Assembly: GCA_031769625.1 (NCBI GenBank) | Contig: JAUIMM010000688.1 | Span: forward strand, 1,922,944-1,986,943 | Length of the DNA: 64,000 nucleotides | Direction: 5' to 3' | Source of the DNA: Taudactylus pleione | Lineage: Eukaryota > Chordata > Amphibia > Anura > Myobatrachidae | Part shown: positions 1-12,100 of the stretch, piece by piece | Layout: each line of letters begins with the position of its first letter | Position numbering within the stretch: the first letter of the stretch is position 1 | Made by a program: the position numbers and the translations under genes | Notes under the pieces: generated by a model | What the model was told of the DNA's origin: nothing | Database searches by the model: none | Seen by the model: only the letters and a program-made list of their open reading frames with translations

Positions 1-87
1 ATCTTCATTGACTTAAAGTGGACCGAAGGAGCCTAGGAACCCTTTTTTTGACTGGCTGTTTCTCTGCAACCTGATGGTCAAAATGGC

Positions 88-98
88 CCAAAATTTGG
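88..98. repeat. Short dyad CCAAA-A-TTTGG in each monomer
   Basis: An 11-bp inverted repeat with five-base arms (CCAAA and TTTGG) around one central A, shown in the first unit. It is intact in monomers with 'ggcccaaaattt'. It is shortened or broken in those with ccgaaaa, ctcaaaa, cacaaca or cccaaga. It lies 8 bp from the next dyad. The symmetry is seen directly; any protein binding or cruciform formation is speculation. Confidence 0.8.
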
Positions 99-106
99 TG
101 TGAATG

Positions 107-119
107 TAGCTCTGAGCTA
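107..119. repeat. Short dyad TAGCTC-T-GAGCTA in one class of monomer
   Basis: A perfect 13-bp dyad with six-base arms around one T, shown in the first unit. It is present in every monomer whose right half reads 'tagctctgagctagtg'. It is destroyed in the two other common right-half classes, 'ctctgaacaagtgg' and 'ctgtgaacaagtgc'. Dyad-plus and dyad-minus monomers are therefore interspersed in a regular order within the higher-order repeats. Confidence 0.8.
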
Positions 120-3119
120 GTGCTTTCCAACCATACTGGTCCCATAATTGTAGACCACATGGATTGATAACTGCAAGCATTTAAAGCAAATTAAAATCTC
201 CATTGACTTAAAGTGGACCGAAGGAGCCTAGGAACCCTTTTTTTGACTGGCTGCTTCTCTCCCACCTGATGGTCAAAATGGATCAAAATTTGGTGTGAAT
301 GTAGCTCTGAGCTAGTGCTTTCCAGCCATAGTGGTCCCATAATTGTAGACCACATGGATTGATAACTGCAAGCATTTAAAGAAAATTAAAATCTTCATTG
401 ACTTAAAGTGGACCGAAGGAGCCTAGGAACCCTTTTTTTGACTGGCTGTTTCCCTGCAACCTGATGGTCAAAATGGCCCAAAATTTGGTGTGAATGTAGC
501 TCTGAGCTAGTGCTTTCCAGCCATAGTGGTCTCATAATTGTAGAGCACATGGATTGATAACTGCAAGCATTTAAAGCAAATAAAAATCTCCATTGACTCA
601 AAGTGGACAGAAGGAGCCTAGGAACCCTTTCTTTGACTGGCTGTTTCTCTGCCACCTGACGGTCAAAATGGCCCAAAATTTGGTGTGAATGTAGCTCTGA
701 ACAAGTGGTTTCCAACCATAGTGGTCTCATTATTGTAGACCACATGGATTGATAACTGCAAGCATTTAAAGCAAATTAAAATCTCCATTGACTTAAAGTG
801 GACCGAAGGAGCCTAGGAACCCTTTTTTTGACTGGCTGTTTCTCTGCCACCTGATGGTCAAAATGGCTCAAAATTTGGTGTGAATGTAGCTCTGAGCTAG
901 TGCATTCCAGCCATAGTGGTCCCATAATTGTAGACCACATGGATTGATAACTGCAAGCATTTAAAGAAAATTAAAATCTTCATTGACTTAAAGTGGACCG
1001 AAGGAGCCTAGGAACCCTTTTTTTGACTGGCTGTTTCTCTGCAACCTGATGGTCAAAATGGCCCAAAATTTGGTGTGAATGTAGCTCTGAACAAGTGGTT
1101 TCCAACCATACTGGTCCCATAATTGTAGACCACATGGATTGATAACTGCAAGCATTTAAAGCAAATTAAAATCTCCATTGACTTAAAGTGGACCGAAGGA
1201 GCCTAGGAACCCTTTTTTTGACTGGCTGCTTCTCTCCCACCTGATGGTCAAAATGGATTAAAATTTGGTGTGAATGTAGCTCTGAGCTAGTGCTTTCCAG
1301 CCATAGTGGTCCCATAATTGTAGACCACATGGATTGATAACTGCAAGCATTTAAAGAAAATTAAAATCTTCATTGACTTAAAGTGGACCGAAGGAGCCTA
1401 GGAACCCTTTTTTTGACTGGCTGTTTCTCTGCAACCTGATGGTCAAAATGGCCCAAAATTTGGTGTGAATGTAGCTCTGAGCTAGTGCTTTCCAGCCATA
1501 GTGGTCTCATAATTGTAGAGCACATGGATTGATAACTGCAAGCATTTAAAGCAAATAAAAATCTCCATTGACTCAAAGTGGACAGAAGGAGCCTAGGAAC
1601 CGTTTTTATGACTGGCTGTTTCTCTGCCACCTGATGGTCAAAATGGCCCAAAATTTGGTGTGAATGTAGCTCTGAGCTAGTGCTTTCCAGCCATAGTGGT
1701 CTCATTATTGTAGACCACATGGATTGATAACTGCAAGCATTTAAAGCAAATTAAAATCTCCATTGACTTAAAGTGGACCGAAGGAGCCTAGGAACCGTTT
1801 TTATGACTGGCTGTTTCTCTGCCACCTGATGGTCAAAATGGCCCAAAATTTGGTGTGAATGTAGCTCTGAGCTAGTGCTTTCCAGCCATAGTGGTCCCAT
1901 AATTGTAGACCACATGGATTGATAACTGCAAGCATTTAAAGCAAATTAAAATCTCCATTGACTTAAAGTGGACCGAAGGAGCCTAGGAACCCTTTTTTTG
2001 ACTGGCTGTTTCTCTGCCACCTGATGGTCAAAATGGCTCAAAATTTGGTGTGAATGTAGCTCTGAGCTAGTGCATTCCAGCCATAGTGGTCCCATAATTG
2101 TAGACCACATGGATTGATAACTGCAAGCATTTAAAGAAAATTAAAATCTTCATTGACTTAAAGTGGACCGAAGGAGCCTAGGAACCCTTTTTTTGACTGG
2201 CTGTTTCTCTGCAACCTGATGGTCAAAATGGCCCAAAATTTGGTGTGAATGTAGCTCTGAACAAGTGGTTTCCAACCATACTGGTCCCATAATTGTAGAC
2301 CACATGGATTGATAACTGCAAGCATTTAAAGCAAATTAAAATCTCCATTGACTTAAAGTGGACCGAAGGAGCCTAGGAACCCTTTTTTTGACTGGCTGCT
2401 TCTCTCCCACCTGATGGTCAAAATGGATCAAAATTTGGTGTGAATGTAGCTCTGAGCTAGTGCTTTCCAGCCATAGTGGTCCCATAATTGTAGACCACAT
2501 GGATTGATAACTGCAAGCATTTAAAGAAAATTAAAATCTTCATTGACTTAAAGTGGACCGAAGGAGCCTAGGAACCCTTTTTTTGACTGGCTGTTTCTCT
2601 GCAACCTGATGGTCAAAATGGCCCAAAATTTGGTGTGAATGTAGCTCTGAGCTAGTGCTTTCCAGCCATAGTGGTCTCATAATTGTAGAGCACATGGATT
2701 GATAACTGCAAGCATTTAAAGCAAATAAAAATCTCCATTGACTCAAAGTGGACAGAAGGAGCCTAGAACCGTTTTTATGACTGGCTGTTTCTCTGCCACC
2801 TGATGGTCAAAATGGCCCAAAATTTGGTGTGAATGTAGCTCTGAGCTAGTGCTTTCCAGCCATAGTGGTCTCATTATTGTAGACCACATGGATTGATAAC
2901 TGCAAGCATTTAAAGCAAATTAAAATCTCCATTGACTTAAAGTGGACCGAAGGAGCCTAGGAACCGTTTTTATGACTGGCTGTTTCTCTGCCACCTGATG
3001 GTCAAAATGGCCCAAAATTTGGTGTGAATGTAGCTCTGAGCTAGTGCTTTCCAGCCATAGTGGTCCCATAATTGTAGACCACATGGATTGATAACTGCAA
3101 GCATTTAAAGAAAATTAAA

Positions 3120-4874
3120 ATCTTCATTGACTTAAAGTGGACCGAAGGAGCCTAGGAACCCTTTTTTTGACTGGCTGTTTCTCTGCAACCTGATGGTCAA
3201 AATGGCCCAAAATTTGGTGTGAATGTAGCTCTGAGCTAGTGCTTTCCAGCCATAGTGGTCCCATAATTGTAGACCACATGGATTGATAACTGCAAGCATT
3301 TAAAGCAAATAAAAATCTCCATTGACTCAAAGTGGACCAAAGGAGCCTAGGAACCCTTTCTTTGACTGGCTGTTTCTCTGCCACCTGACGGTCAAAATGG
3401 CACAACATTTGGTGTGAATGTAGCTCTGAGCTAGTGATTTCCAGCCATAGTGGTCTCATAATTGTAGACAACAAGGATTGATAACTGCAAGCATTTAAAG
3501 CAAATTAAAATCTCCATTGACTTAAAGTGGACCGAAGGAGCCTAGGAACCCTTTTTATGACTGGCTGTTTCTCTGCCACCTGATGGTCAAAATGGCCCAA
3601 AATTTGGTGTGAATGTAGCTCTGAGCTAGTGCTTTCCAGCCATAGTGGTCTCATTATTGTAGACCACATGGATTGATAACTGCAAGCATTTAAAGCAAAT
3701 TAAAATCTCCATTGACTTAAAGTGGACCGAAGGAGCCTAGGAACCGTTTTTATGACTGGCTGTTTCTCTGCCACCTGATAGTCAAAATGGCCCAAAATTT
3801 GGTGTGAATGTAGCTCTGAGCTAGTGCTTTCCAGCCATAGTGGTCTCATAATTGTAGAGCACATGGATTGATAACTGCAAGCATTTAAAGCAAATAAAAA
3901 TCTCCATTGACTCAAAGTGGACAGAAGGAGCCTAGGAACCCTTTCTTTGACTGGCTGTTTCTCTGCCACCTGACGGTCAAAATGGCCCAAAATTTGGTGT
4001 GAATGTAGCTCTGAACAAGTGGTTTCCAACCATACTGGTCCCATAATTGTAGACCACATGGATTGATAACTGCAAGCATTTAAAGCAAATAAAAATCTCC
4101 ATTGACTCAAAGTGGACCAAAGGAGCCTAGGAACCCTTTCTTTGACTGGCTGTTTCTCTGCCACCTGACGGTCAAAATGGCACAACATTTGGTGTGAATG
4201 TAGCTCTGAGCTAGTGATTTCCAGCCATAGTGGTCTCATAATTGTAGACAACAAGGATTGACAACTGCAAGCATTTAAAGCAAATTAAAATCTCCATTGA
4301 CTTAAAGTGGACCGAAGGAGCCTAGGAACCCTTTTTATGACTGGCTGTTTCTCTGCCACCTGATGGTCAAAATGGCCCAAAATTTGGTGTGAATGTAGCT
4401 CTGAGCTAGTGCTTTCCAGCCATAGTGGTCTCATTATTGTAGACCACATGGATTGATAACTGCAAGCATTTAAAGCAAATTAAAATCTCCATTGACTTAA
4501 AGTGGACCGAAGGAGCCTAGGAACCGTTTTTATGACTGGCTGTTTCTCTGCCACCTGATGGTCAAAATGGCCCAAAATTTGGTGTGAATGTAGCTCTGAG
4601 CTAGTGCTTTACAGCCATAGTGGTCTCATAATTGTAGAGCACATGGATTGATAACTGCAAGCATTTAAAGCAAATAAAAATCTCCATTGACTCAAAGTGG
4701 ACAGAAGGAGCCTAGGAACCCTTTCTTTGACCGGCTGTTTCTCTGCCACCTGATGGTCAAAATGGCCCAAAATTTGGTGTGAATGTAGCTCTGAACAAGT
4801 GGTTTCCAACCATACTGGTCCCATAATTGTAGACCACATGGATTGATAACTGCAAGCATTTAAAGCAAATAAAA
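3120..4874. repeat. Satellite domain with 4-monomer (780-bp) higher-order repeat
   Basis: Copies 3315-4094 and 4095-4874 carry the same four monomer types in the same order. First comes a gaccaaagg/cacaacattt monomer with 'gtgatttcc' and 'agacaacaagg'; second a TTTTTAT monomer with 'tcattattg'; third a 'cgtttttatgac' monomer with 'gtagagcacatgg'; fourth a gactca/gacag monomer with 'gaacaagtggtttccaacc'. Differences visible between copies are few, for example gatagtc/gatggtc, ctttccag/ctttacag, gactggctg/gaccggctg and gacgg/gatgg. The monomer at about 3120-3314 bridges from the domain on the left. Confidence 0.85.
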
Positions 4875-7800
4875 ATCTCCATTGACTCAAAGTGGACCGA
4901 AGGAGCCTAGGAACCCTTTTTTGACTGGCTGTTTCTCTGCCACCTGATGGTCAAAATGGCCCAAAATTTGGTGTGAATGTAGCTCTGAGCTAGTGCTTTC
5001 CAGCCAAAGTGGTCTCATAATTGTAGACCACATGGATTGATAACTGCAAGCATTTAAAGCAAATTAATATCTCCATTGACTTAAAGTGGACCGAAGGAGC
5101 CTAGGAACCCTTTTTTTGACTGGCTGTTTCTCTGCAACCTGATGGTCAAAATGGCCCAAAATTTGGTGTGAATGTAGCTGTGAACAAGTGCTTTCCAACC
5201 ACTCTGGTCCCATAATTGTAGACCACATGGATTGATAACTGCAAGCATTTAAAGCAAATAAAAATCTCCATTGTCTTAAAGTGGACCGATGGAGCCTAGG
5301 AATCCTTTCTTTGACTGGCTGTTTCTCTGCCACCTGATGGTCAAAATGGCCCAAAATTTGGTGTGAATGTAGCTGTGAACAAGTGCTTTCCAACCACTCT
5401 GGTCCCATAATTGTAGACCACATGGATTGATAACTGCAAGCATTTAAAGCAAATAAAAATCTCCATTGACTCAAAGTGGACCAAAGGAGCCTAGGAACCC
5501 TTTCTTTGACTGGCTGTTTCTCTGCCACCTGACGGTCAAAATGGCACTACATTTGGTGTGAATGTAGCTCTGAGGTAGTGCATTCCAGCCATAGTGGTCT
5601 CATAATTGTAGACCACATGGATTGATAACTGCAAGCATTTAAAGCAAATTAAAATCTCCATTGACTTAAAGTGGACCGAAGGAGCCTAGGAACCCTTTTT
5701 TTGACTGGCTGTTTCTCTGCAACCTGATGGTCAAAATGGCCCAAAATTTGGTGTGAATGTAGCTGTGAACAAGTGCTTTCCAACCACTCTGGTCCCATAA
5801 TTGTAGACCACATGGATTGATAACTGCAAGCATTTAAAGCAAATAAAAATCTCCATTGTCTTAAAGTGGACCGATGGAGCCGAGGAATCCTTTCTTTGAC
5901 TGGCTGTTTCTCTGCCACCTGATGGTCAAAATGGCCCAAAATTTGGTGTGAATGTAGCTGTGAACAAGTGCTTTCCAACCACTCTGGTCCCATAATTGTA
6001 GACCACATGGATTGATAACTGCAAGCATTTAAAGCAAATAAAAATCTCCATTGACTCAAAGTGGACCAAAGGAGCCTAGGAACCCTTTCTTTGACTGGCT
6101 GTTTCTCTGCCACCTGACGGTCAAAATGGCACAACATTTGGTGTGAATGTAGCTCTGAGCTAGTGCTTTCCAGCCATAGTGGTCTCATAATTGTAGACCA
6201 CATGGATTGATAACTGCAAGCATTTAAAGCAAATTAAAATCTCCATTGACTTAAAGTGGACCGAAGGAGCCTAGGAACCCTTTTTTTGACTGGCTGCTTC
6301 TCTCCCACCTGATGGTCAAAATGGCTCAAAATTTGGTGTGAATGTAGCTCTGAGCTAGTGCTTTCCAGCCATAGTGGTCCCATAATTGTAGACCACATGG
6401 ATTGATAACTGCAAGCATTTAAAGAAAATTAAAATCTTCATTGACTTAAAGTGGACCGAAGGAGCCTAGGAACCCTTTTTTTGACTGGCTGTTTCTCTGC
6501 AACCTGATGGTCAAAATGGCCCAAAATTTGGTGTGAATGTAGCTCTGAGCTAGTGCTTTCCAGCCATAGTGGTCTCATAATTGTAGAGCACATGGATTGA
6601 TAACTGCAAGCATTTAAAGCAAATAAAAATCTCCATTGACTCAAAGTGGACAGAAGGAGCCTAGGAACCCTTTCTTTGACTGGCTGTTTCTCTGCCACCT
6701 GACGGTCAAAATGGCCCAAAATTTGGTGTGAATGTAGCTCTGAACAAGTGGTTTCCAACCATACTGGTCCCATAATTGTAGACCACATGGATTGATAACT
6801 GCAAGCATTTAAAGCAAATAAAAATCTCCATTGACTCAAAGTGGACCAAAGGAGCCTAGGAACCCTTTCTTTGACTGGCTGTTTCTCTGCCACCTGACGG
6901 TCAAAATGGCACAACATTTGGTGTGAATGTATCTCTGAGCTAGTGCTTTCCAGCCATAGTGGTCTCATAATTGTAGACCACATGGATTGATAACTGCAAG
7001 CATTTAAAGCAAATTAAAATCTCCATTGACTTAAAGTGGACCGAAGGAGCCTAGGAACCCTTTTTTTGACTGGCTGTTTCTCTGCAACCTGATGGTCAAA
7101 ATGGCCCAAAATTTGGTGTGAATGTAGCTGTGAACAAGTGCTTTCCAACCACTCTGGTCCCATAATTGTAGACCACATGGATTGATAACTGCAAGCATTT
7201 AAAGCAAATAAAAATCTCCATTGTCTTAAAGTGGACCGATGGAGCCGAGGAATCCTTTCTTTGACTGGCTGTTTCTCTGCCACCTGATGGTCAAAATGGC
7301 CCAAAATTTGGTGTGAATGTAGCTGTGAACAAGTGCTTTCCAACCACTCTGGTCCCATAATTGTAGACCACATGGATTGATAACTGCAAGCATTTAAAGC
7401 AAATAAAAATCTCCATTGACTCAAAGTGGACCAAAGGAGCCTAGGAACCCTTTCTTTGACTGGCTGTTTCTCTGCCACCTGACGGTCAAAATGGCACAAC
7501 ATTTGGTGTGAATGTAGCTCTGAGCTAGTGCTTTCCAGCCATAGTGGTCTCATAATTGTAGACCACATGGATTGATAACTGCAAGCATTTAAAGCAAATT
7601 AAAATCTCCATTGACTTAAAGTGGACCGAAGGAGCCTAGGAACCCTTTTTTTGACTGGCTGCTTCTCTCCCACCTGATGGTCAAAATGGCTCAAAATTTG
7701 GTGTGAATGTAGCTCTGAGCTAGTGCTTTCCAGCCATAGTGGTCCCATAATTGTAGACCACATGGATTGATAACTGCAAGCATTTAAAGAAAATTAAAAT

Positions 7801-9160
7801 CTTCATTGACTTAAAGTGGACCGAAGGAGCCTAGGAACCCTTTTTTTGACTGGCTGTTTCTCTGCAACCTGATGGTCAAAATGGCCCAAAATTTGGTGTG
7901 AATGTAGCTCTGAGCTAGTGCTTTCCAGCCATAGTGGTCTCATAATTGTAGAGCACATGGATTGATAACTGCAAGCATTTAAAGCAAATAAAAATCTCCA
8001 TTGACTCAAAGTGGACAGAAGGAGCCTAGGAACCCTTTCTTTGACTGGCTGTTTCTCTGCCACCTGACGGTCAAAATGGCCCAAAATTTGGTGTGAATGT
8101 AGCTCTGAACAAGTGGTTTCCAACCATACTGGTCCCATAATTGTAGACCACATGGATTGATAACTGCAAGCATTTAAAGCAAATAAAAATCTCCATTGAC
8201 TCAAAGTGGACCAAAGGAGCCTAGGAACCCTTTCTTTGACTGGCTGTTTCTCTGCCACCTGACGGTCAAAATGGCACAACATTTGGTGTGAATGTAGCTC
8301 TGAGCTAGTGCTTTCCAGCCATAGTGGTCTCATAATTGTAGACCACATGGATTGATAACTGCAAGCATTTAAAGCAAATTAAAATCTCCATTGACTTAAA
8401 GTGGACCGAAGGAGCCTAGGAACCCTTTTTTTGACTGGCTGCTTCTCTCCCACCTGATGGTCAAAATGGCTCAAAATTTGGTGTGAATGTAGCTCTGAGC
8501 TAGTGCTTTCCAGCCATAGTGGTCCCATAATTGTAGACCACATGGATTGATAACTGCAAGCATTTAAAGAAAATTAAAATCTTCATTGACTTAAAGTGGA
8601 CCGAAGGAGCCTAGGAACCCTTTTTTTGACTGGCTGTTTCTCTGCAACCTGATGGTCAAAATGGCCCAAAATTTGGTGTGAATGTAGCTCTGAGCTAGTG
8701 CTTTCCAGCCATAGTGGTCTCATAATTGTAGAGCACATGGATTGATAACTGCAAGCATTTAAAGCAAATAAAAATCTCCATTGACTCAAAGTGGACAGAA
8801 GGAGCCTAGGAACCCTTTCTTTGACTGGCTGTTTCTCTGCCACCTGACGGTCAAAATGGCACAACATTTGGTGTGAATGTAGCTCTGAGCTAGTGTTTTC
8901 CAGCCATAGTGGTCTCATAATTGTAGACCACATGGATTGATAACTGCAAGCATTTAAAGCAAATTAAAATCTCCATTGACTTAAAGTGGACCGAAGGAGC
9001 CTAGGAACCCTTTTTTTGACTGGCTGCTTCTCTCCCACCTGATGGTCAAAATGGCTCAAAATTTGGTGTGAATGTAGCTCTGAGCTAGTGTTTTCCAGCC
9101 ATAGTGGTCCCATAATTGTAGACCACATGGATTGATAACTGCAAGCATTTAAAGAAAATT
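4875..9160. repeat. Satellite domain with 7-monomer (1365-bp) higher-order repeat, then 4- and 3-monomer truncated units
   Basis: Copies 5654-7018 and 7019-8383 are nearly identical; 'gtatctctgag' near 6930 against 'gtagctctgag' in the second copy is one of very few differences. Both contain 'gtcttaaagtggaccgatgg' with the private 'gagccgagg' change, which removes CCTAGG. After the second copy the 'cttctctcccacc'/ggctcaaaa monomer recurs at 7604, 8384 and 8969, spacings of 780 and 585 bp. The later units have thus lost three and then four monomers of the seven. An earlier partial unit at about 5070-5653 repeats at a 585-bp offset. Confidence 0.85.
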
Positions 9161-12100
9161 AAAATCTTCATTGACTTAAAGTGGACCGAAGGAGCCTAGG
9201 AACCCTTTTTTTGACTGGCTGTTTCTCTGCAACCTGATGGTCAAAATGGCCCAAAATTTGGTGTGAATGTAGCTCTGAGCTAGTGCTTTCCAGCCATAGT
9301 GGTCTCATAATTGTAGAGCACATGGATTGATAACTGCAAGCATTTAAAGCAAATAAAAATCTCCATTGACTCAAAGTGGACAGAAGGAGCCTAGGAATCC
9401 TTTCTTTGACTGGCTGTTTCTCTGCCACCTGATGGTCAAAATGGCCCAAAATTTGGTGTGAATGTAGCTCTGAGCTAGTGCTTTCCAGCCATAGTGGTCT
9501 CATAATTGTAGACCACATGGATTGATAACTGCAAGCATTTAAAGCAAATAAAAATCTCCATTGACTCAAAGTGGACAGAAGGAGCCTAGGAACCCTTTCT
9601 TTGACTGGCTGTTTCTCTGCCACCTGATGGTCAAAATGGCCCAAAATTTGGTGTGAATTGTAGCTCTGAGCTAGTGCTTTCCAGCCATAGTGGTCTCATA
9701 ATTGTAGACCACATGGATTGATAACTGCAAGCAATTAAAGCAAATTAAAATCTCCATTGACTTAAAGTGGACCGAAGGAGCCTAGGAACCCTTTTTTTGA
9801 CTGGCTGCTTCTCTCCCACCTGATGGTCAAAATGGCCCAAAATTTGGTGTGAATGTAGCTCTGAGCTAGTGATTTCCAGCCATAGTGGTCTCATAATTGT
9901 AGACAACAAGGATTGATAACTGCAAGCATTTAAAGCAAATTAAAATCTCCATTGACTTAAAGTGGACCGAAGGAGCCTAGGAACCCTTTTTTTGACTGGC
10001 TGCTTCTCTCCCACCTGATGGTCAAAATGGCCCAAAATTTGGTGTGAATGTAGCTCTGAGCTAGTGATTTCCAGCCATAGTGGTCTCATAATTGTAGACA
10101 ACAAGGATTGATAACTGCAAGCATTTAAAGCAAATTAAAATCTCCATTGACTTAAAGTGGACCGAAGGAGCCTAGGAACCCTTTTTATGACTGGCTGTTT
10201 CTCTGCCACCTGATGGTCAAAATGGCCCAAAATTTGGTGTGAATGTAGCTCTGAGCTAGTGCTTTCCAGCCATAGTGGTCTCATAATTGTAGACCACATG
10301 GATTGATAACTGCAAGCATTTAAAGCAAATTAAAATCTCCATTGACTTAAAGTGGACCGAAGGAGCCTAGGAACCCTTTTTTTGACTGGCTGTTTCTCTG
10401 CCACCTGATGGTCAAAATGGCTCAAAATTTGGTGTGAATGTAGCTCTGAGCTAGTGCTTTCCAGCCATAGTGGTCCCATAATTGTAGACCACATGGATTG
10501 ATAACTGCAAGCATTTAAAGAAAATTAAAATCTTCATTGACTTAAAGTGGACCGAAGGAGCCTAGGAACCCTTTTTTTGACTGGCTGTTTCTCTGCAAAC
10601 TGATGGTCAAAATGGCCGAAAATTTGGTGTGAATGTAGCTCTGAGCTAGTGCTTTCCAGCCATAGTGGTCTCATAATTGTAGACCACATGGATTGATAAC
10701 TGCAAGCATTTAAAGCAAATAAAAATCTCCATTGACTCAAAGTGGACAGAAGGAGCCTAGGAACCCTTTCTTTGACTGGCTGTTTCTCTGCCACCTGACG
10801 GTCAAAATGGCCCAAAATTTGGTGTGAATGTAGCTCTGAGCTAGTGCTTTCCAGCCATAGTGGTCTCATAATTGTAGACCACATGGATTGATAACTGCAA
10901 GCATTTAAAGCAAATTAAAATCTCCATTGACTTAAAGTGGACCGAAGGAGCCTAGGAACCCTTTTTTTGACTGGCTGCTTCTCTCCCACCTGATGGTCAA
11001 AATGGCCCAAAATTTGGTGTGAATGTAGCTCTGAGCTAGTGATTTCCAGCCATAGTGGTCTCATAAATGTAGACCACATGGATTGATAACTGCAAGCATT
11101 TAAAGCAAATAAAAATCTCCATTGACTCAAAGTGGACAGAAGGAGCCTAGGAACCCTTTCTTTGACTGGCTGTTTCTCTGCCACCTGACGGTCAAAATGG
11201 CCCAAAATTTGGTGTGAATGTAGCTCTGAACAAGTGGTTATCAGCCATACTGGTCCCATAATTGTAGACCACATGGATTGATAACTGCAAGCATTTAAAG
11301 CAAATAAAAATCTCCATTGACTCAAAGTGGACCGAAGGAGCCTAGGAACCCTTTTTTGACTGGCTGTTTCTCTGCCACCTGATGGTCAAAATGGCCCAAA
11401 ATTTGGTGTGAATGTAGCTCTGAGCTAGTGCTTTCCAGCCATAGTGGTCTCATAATTGTAGACCACATGGATTGATAACTGCAAGCATTTAAAGCAAATT
11501 AAAATCTCCATTGACTTAAAGTGGACCGAAGGAGCCTAGGAACCCTTTTTTTGACTGGCTGTTTCTCTGCAACCTGATGGTCAAAATGGCCCAAAATTTG
11601 GTGTGAATGTAGCTGTGAACAAGTGCTTTCCAACCACTCTGGTCCCATAATTGTAGACCACATGGATTGATAACTGCAAGCATTTAAAGCAAATAAAAAT
11701 CTCCATTGACTTGAAGTGGACTGAAGGAGCCTAGGAATCCTTTCTTTGACTGGCTGTTTCTCTGCCACCTGACGGTCAAAATGGCCCAAAATTTGGTGTG
11801 AATGTAGCTCTGAACACGTGGTTTCCAGCCATACTGGTCCCATAATTGTAGACCACATGGATTGATAACTGCAAGCATTTAAAGCAAATAAAAATCTCCA
11901 TTGACTCAAAGTGGACCAATGGAGCCTAGGAACCCTTTCTTTGACTGGCTGTTTCTCTGCCACCTGACGGTCAAAATGGCCCAAAATTTGGTGTGAATGT
12001 AGCTCTGAGCTAGTGATTTCCAGCCATAGTGGTCTCATATTTGTAGACAACAAGGATTGATAACTGCAAGCATTTAAAGCAAATTAAAATCTCCATTGAC

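Larger units (their letters stand above)
1..195. repeat. Reference monomer of the satellite (first complete unit)
   Basis: This first unit serves as a coordinate reference. I count 80 G+C in 195 (about 41%) and a single CpG, in 'gaccgaag' at 24-25. A CCTAGG palindrome sits at 32-37, a run of seven T at 43-49, two short dyads at 88-98 and 107-119, and a TTTAAA near 180-185. The variable sites that define monomer classes are: cttc/ctcc at the start; gactta, gactca, gacttg or gtctta near 10-15; gaccg, gacag, gaccaa or gactg near 21-26; the T tract as TTTTTTT, TTTTTT, TTTCTTT or TTTTTAT; ctgcaacc, ctgccacc or ctcccacc; gatgg, gacgg, gtcgg or gacag; ggcccaaaa, ggccgaaaa, ggctcaaaa, ggcacaaca or ggcccaaga; and the gagctag/gaacaag block in the right half. 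Confidence 0.95.
1..3119. repeat. Satellite domain with 6-monomer (1170-bp) higher-order repeat
   Basis: Units 781-1950 and 1951-3119 match monomer by monomer. Both hold, in order: a 'gtgcattccag' monomer; a cttc monomer ending in 'gaacaagtggtttccaaccatactgg'; a 'cttctctcccacc' monomer with ggatta/ggatca; a 'gtagagcacatgg' monomer; a gactca/gacag monomer with 'cgtttttatgac'; and a gactta monomer with 'cgtttttatgac'. The second copy has lost one G in 'gcctagaacc' near 2766. Sequence at 196-585 is related to 1171-1560 at a 975-bp offset, so the left edge belongs to a related unit five monomers long. Confidence 0.85.

Noticed and set aside
12..28. Possible CENP-B box on the minus strand (CTTCGGTCCACTTTAAG)
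   Set aside because: The first half fits the TTCG-N4-A part of the box, but the CGGG core is replaced by TTAA, so only five of nine core positions match. It is not a functional box by the known consensus.
43..49. T-tracts (six to eight T) as RNA polymerase III or intrinsic terminators
   Set aside because: The tract occurs in most monomers, varies as TTTCTTT or TTTTTAT, and has no upstream stem or associated promoter. It is part of the repeat.
105..125. tRNA-like A-box resemblance in 'tgtagctctgagctagtgc'
   Set aside because: It loosely resembles the tRNA D-arm, but the required A at the seventh A-box position is T and there is no B box (GGTTCGANNCC) downstream. No tRNA or SINE head can be supported.
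580..590. AATAAA polyadenylation hexamer in open-class monomers
   Set aside because: It comes from one A/T class variant in an A-rich part of the monomer and recurs over a hundred times with no gene upstream, so it is not annotated as a functional signal.
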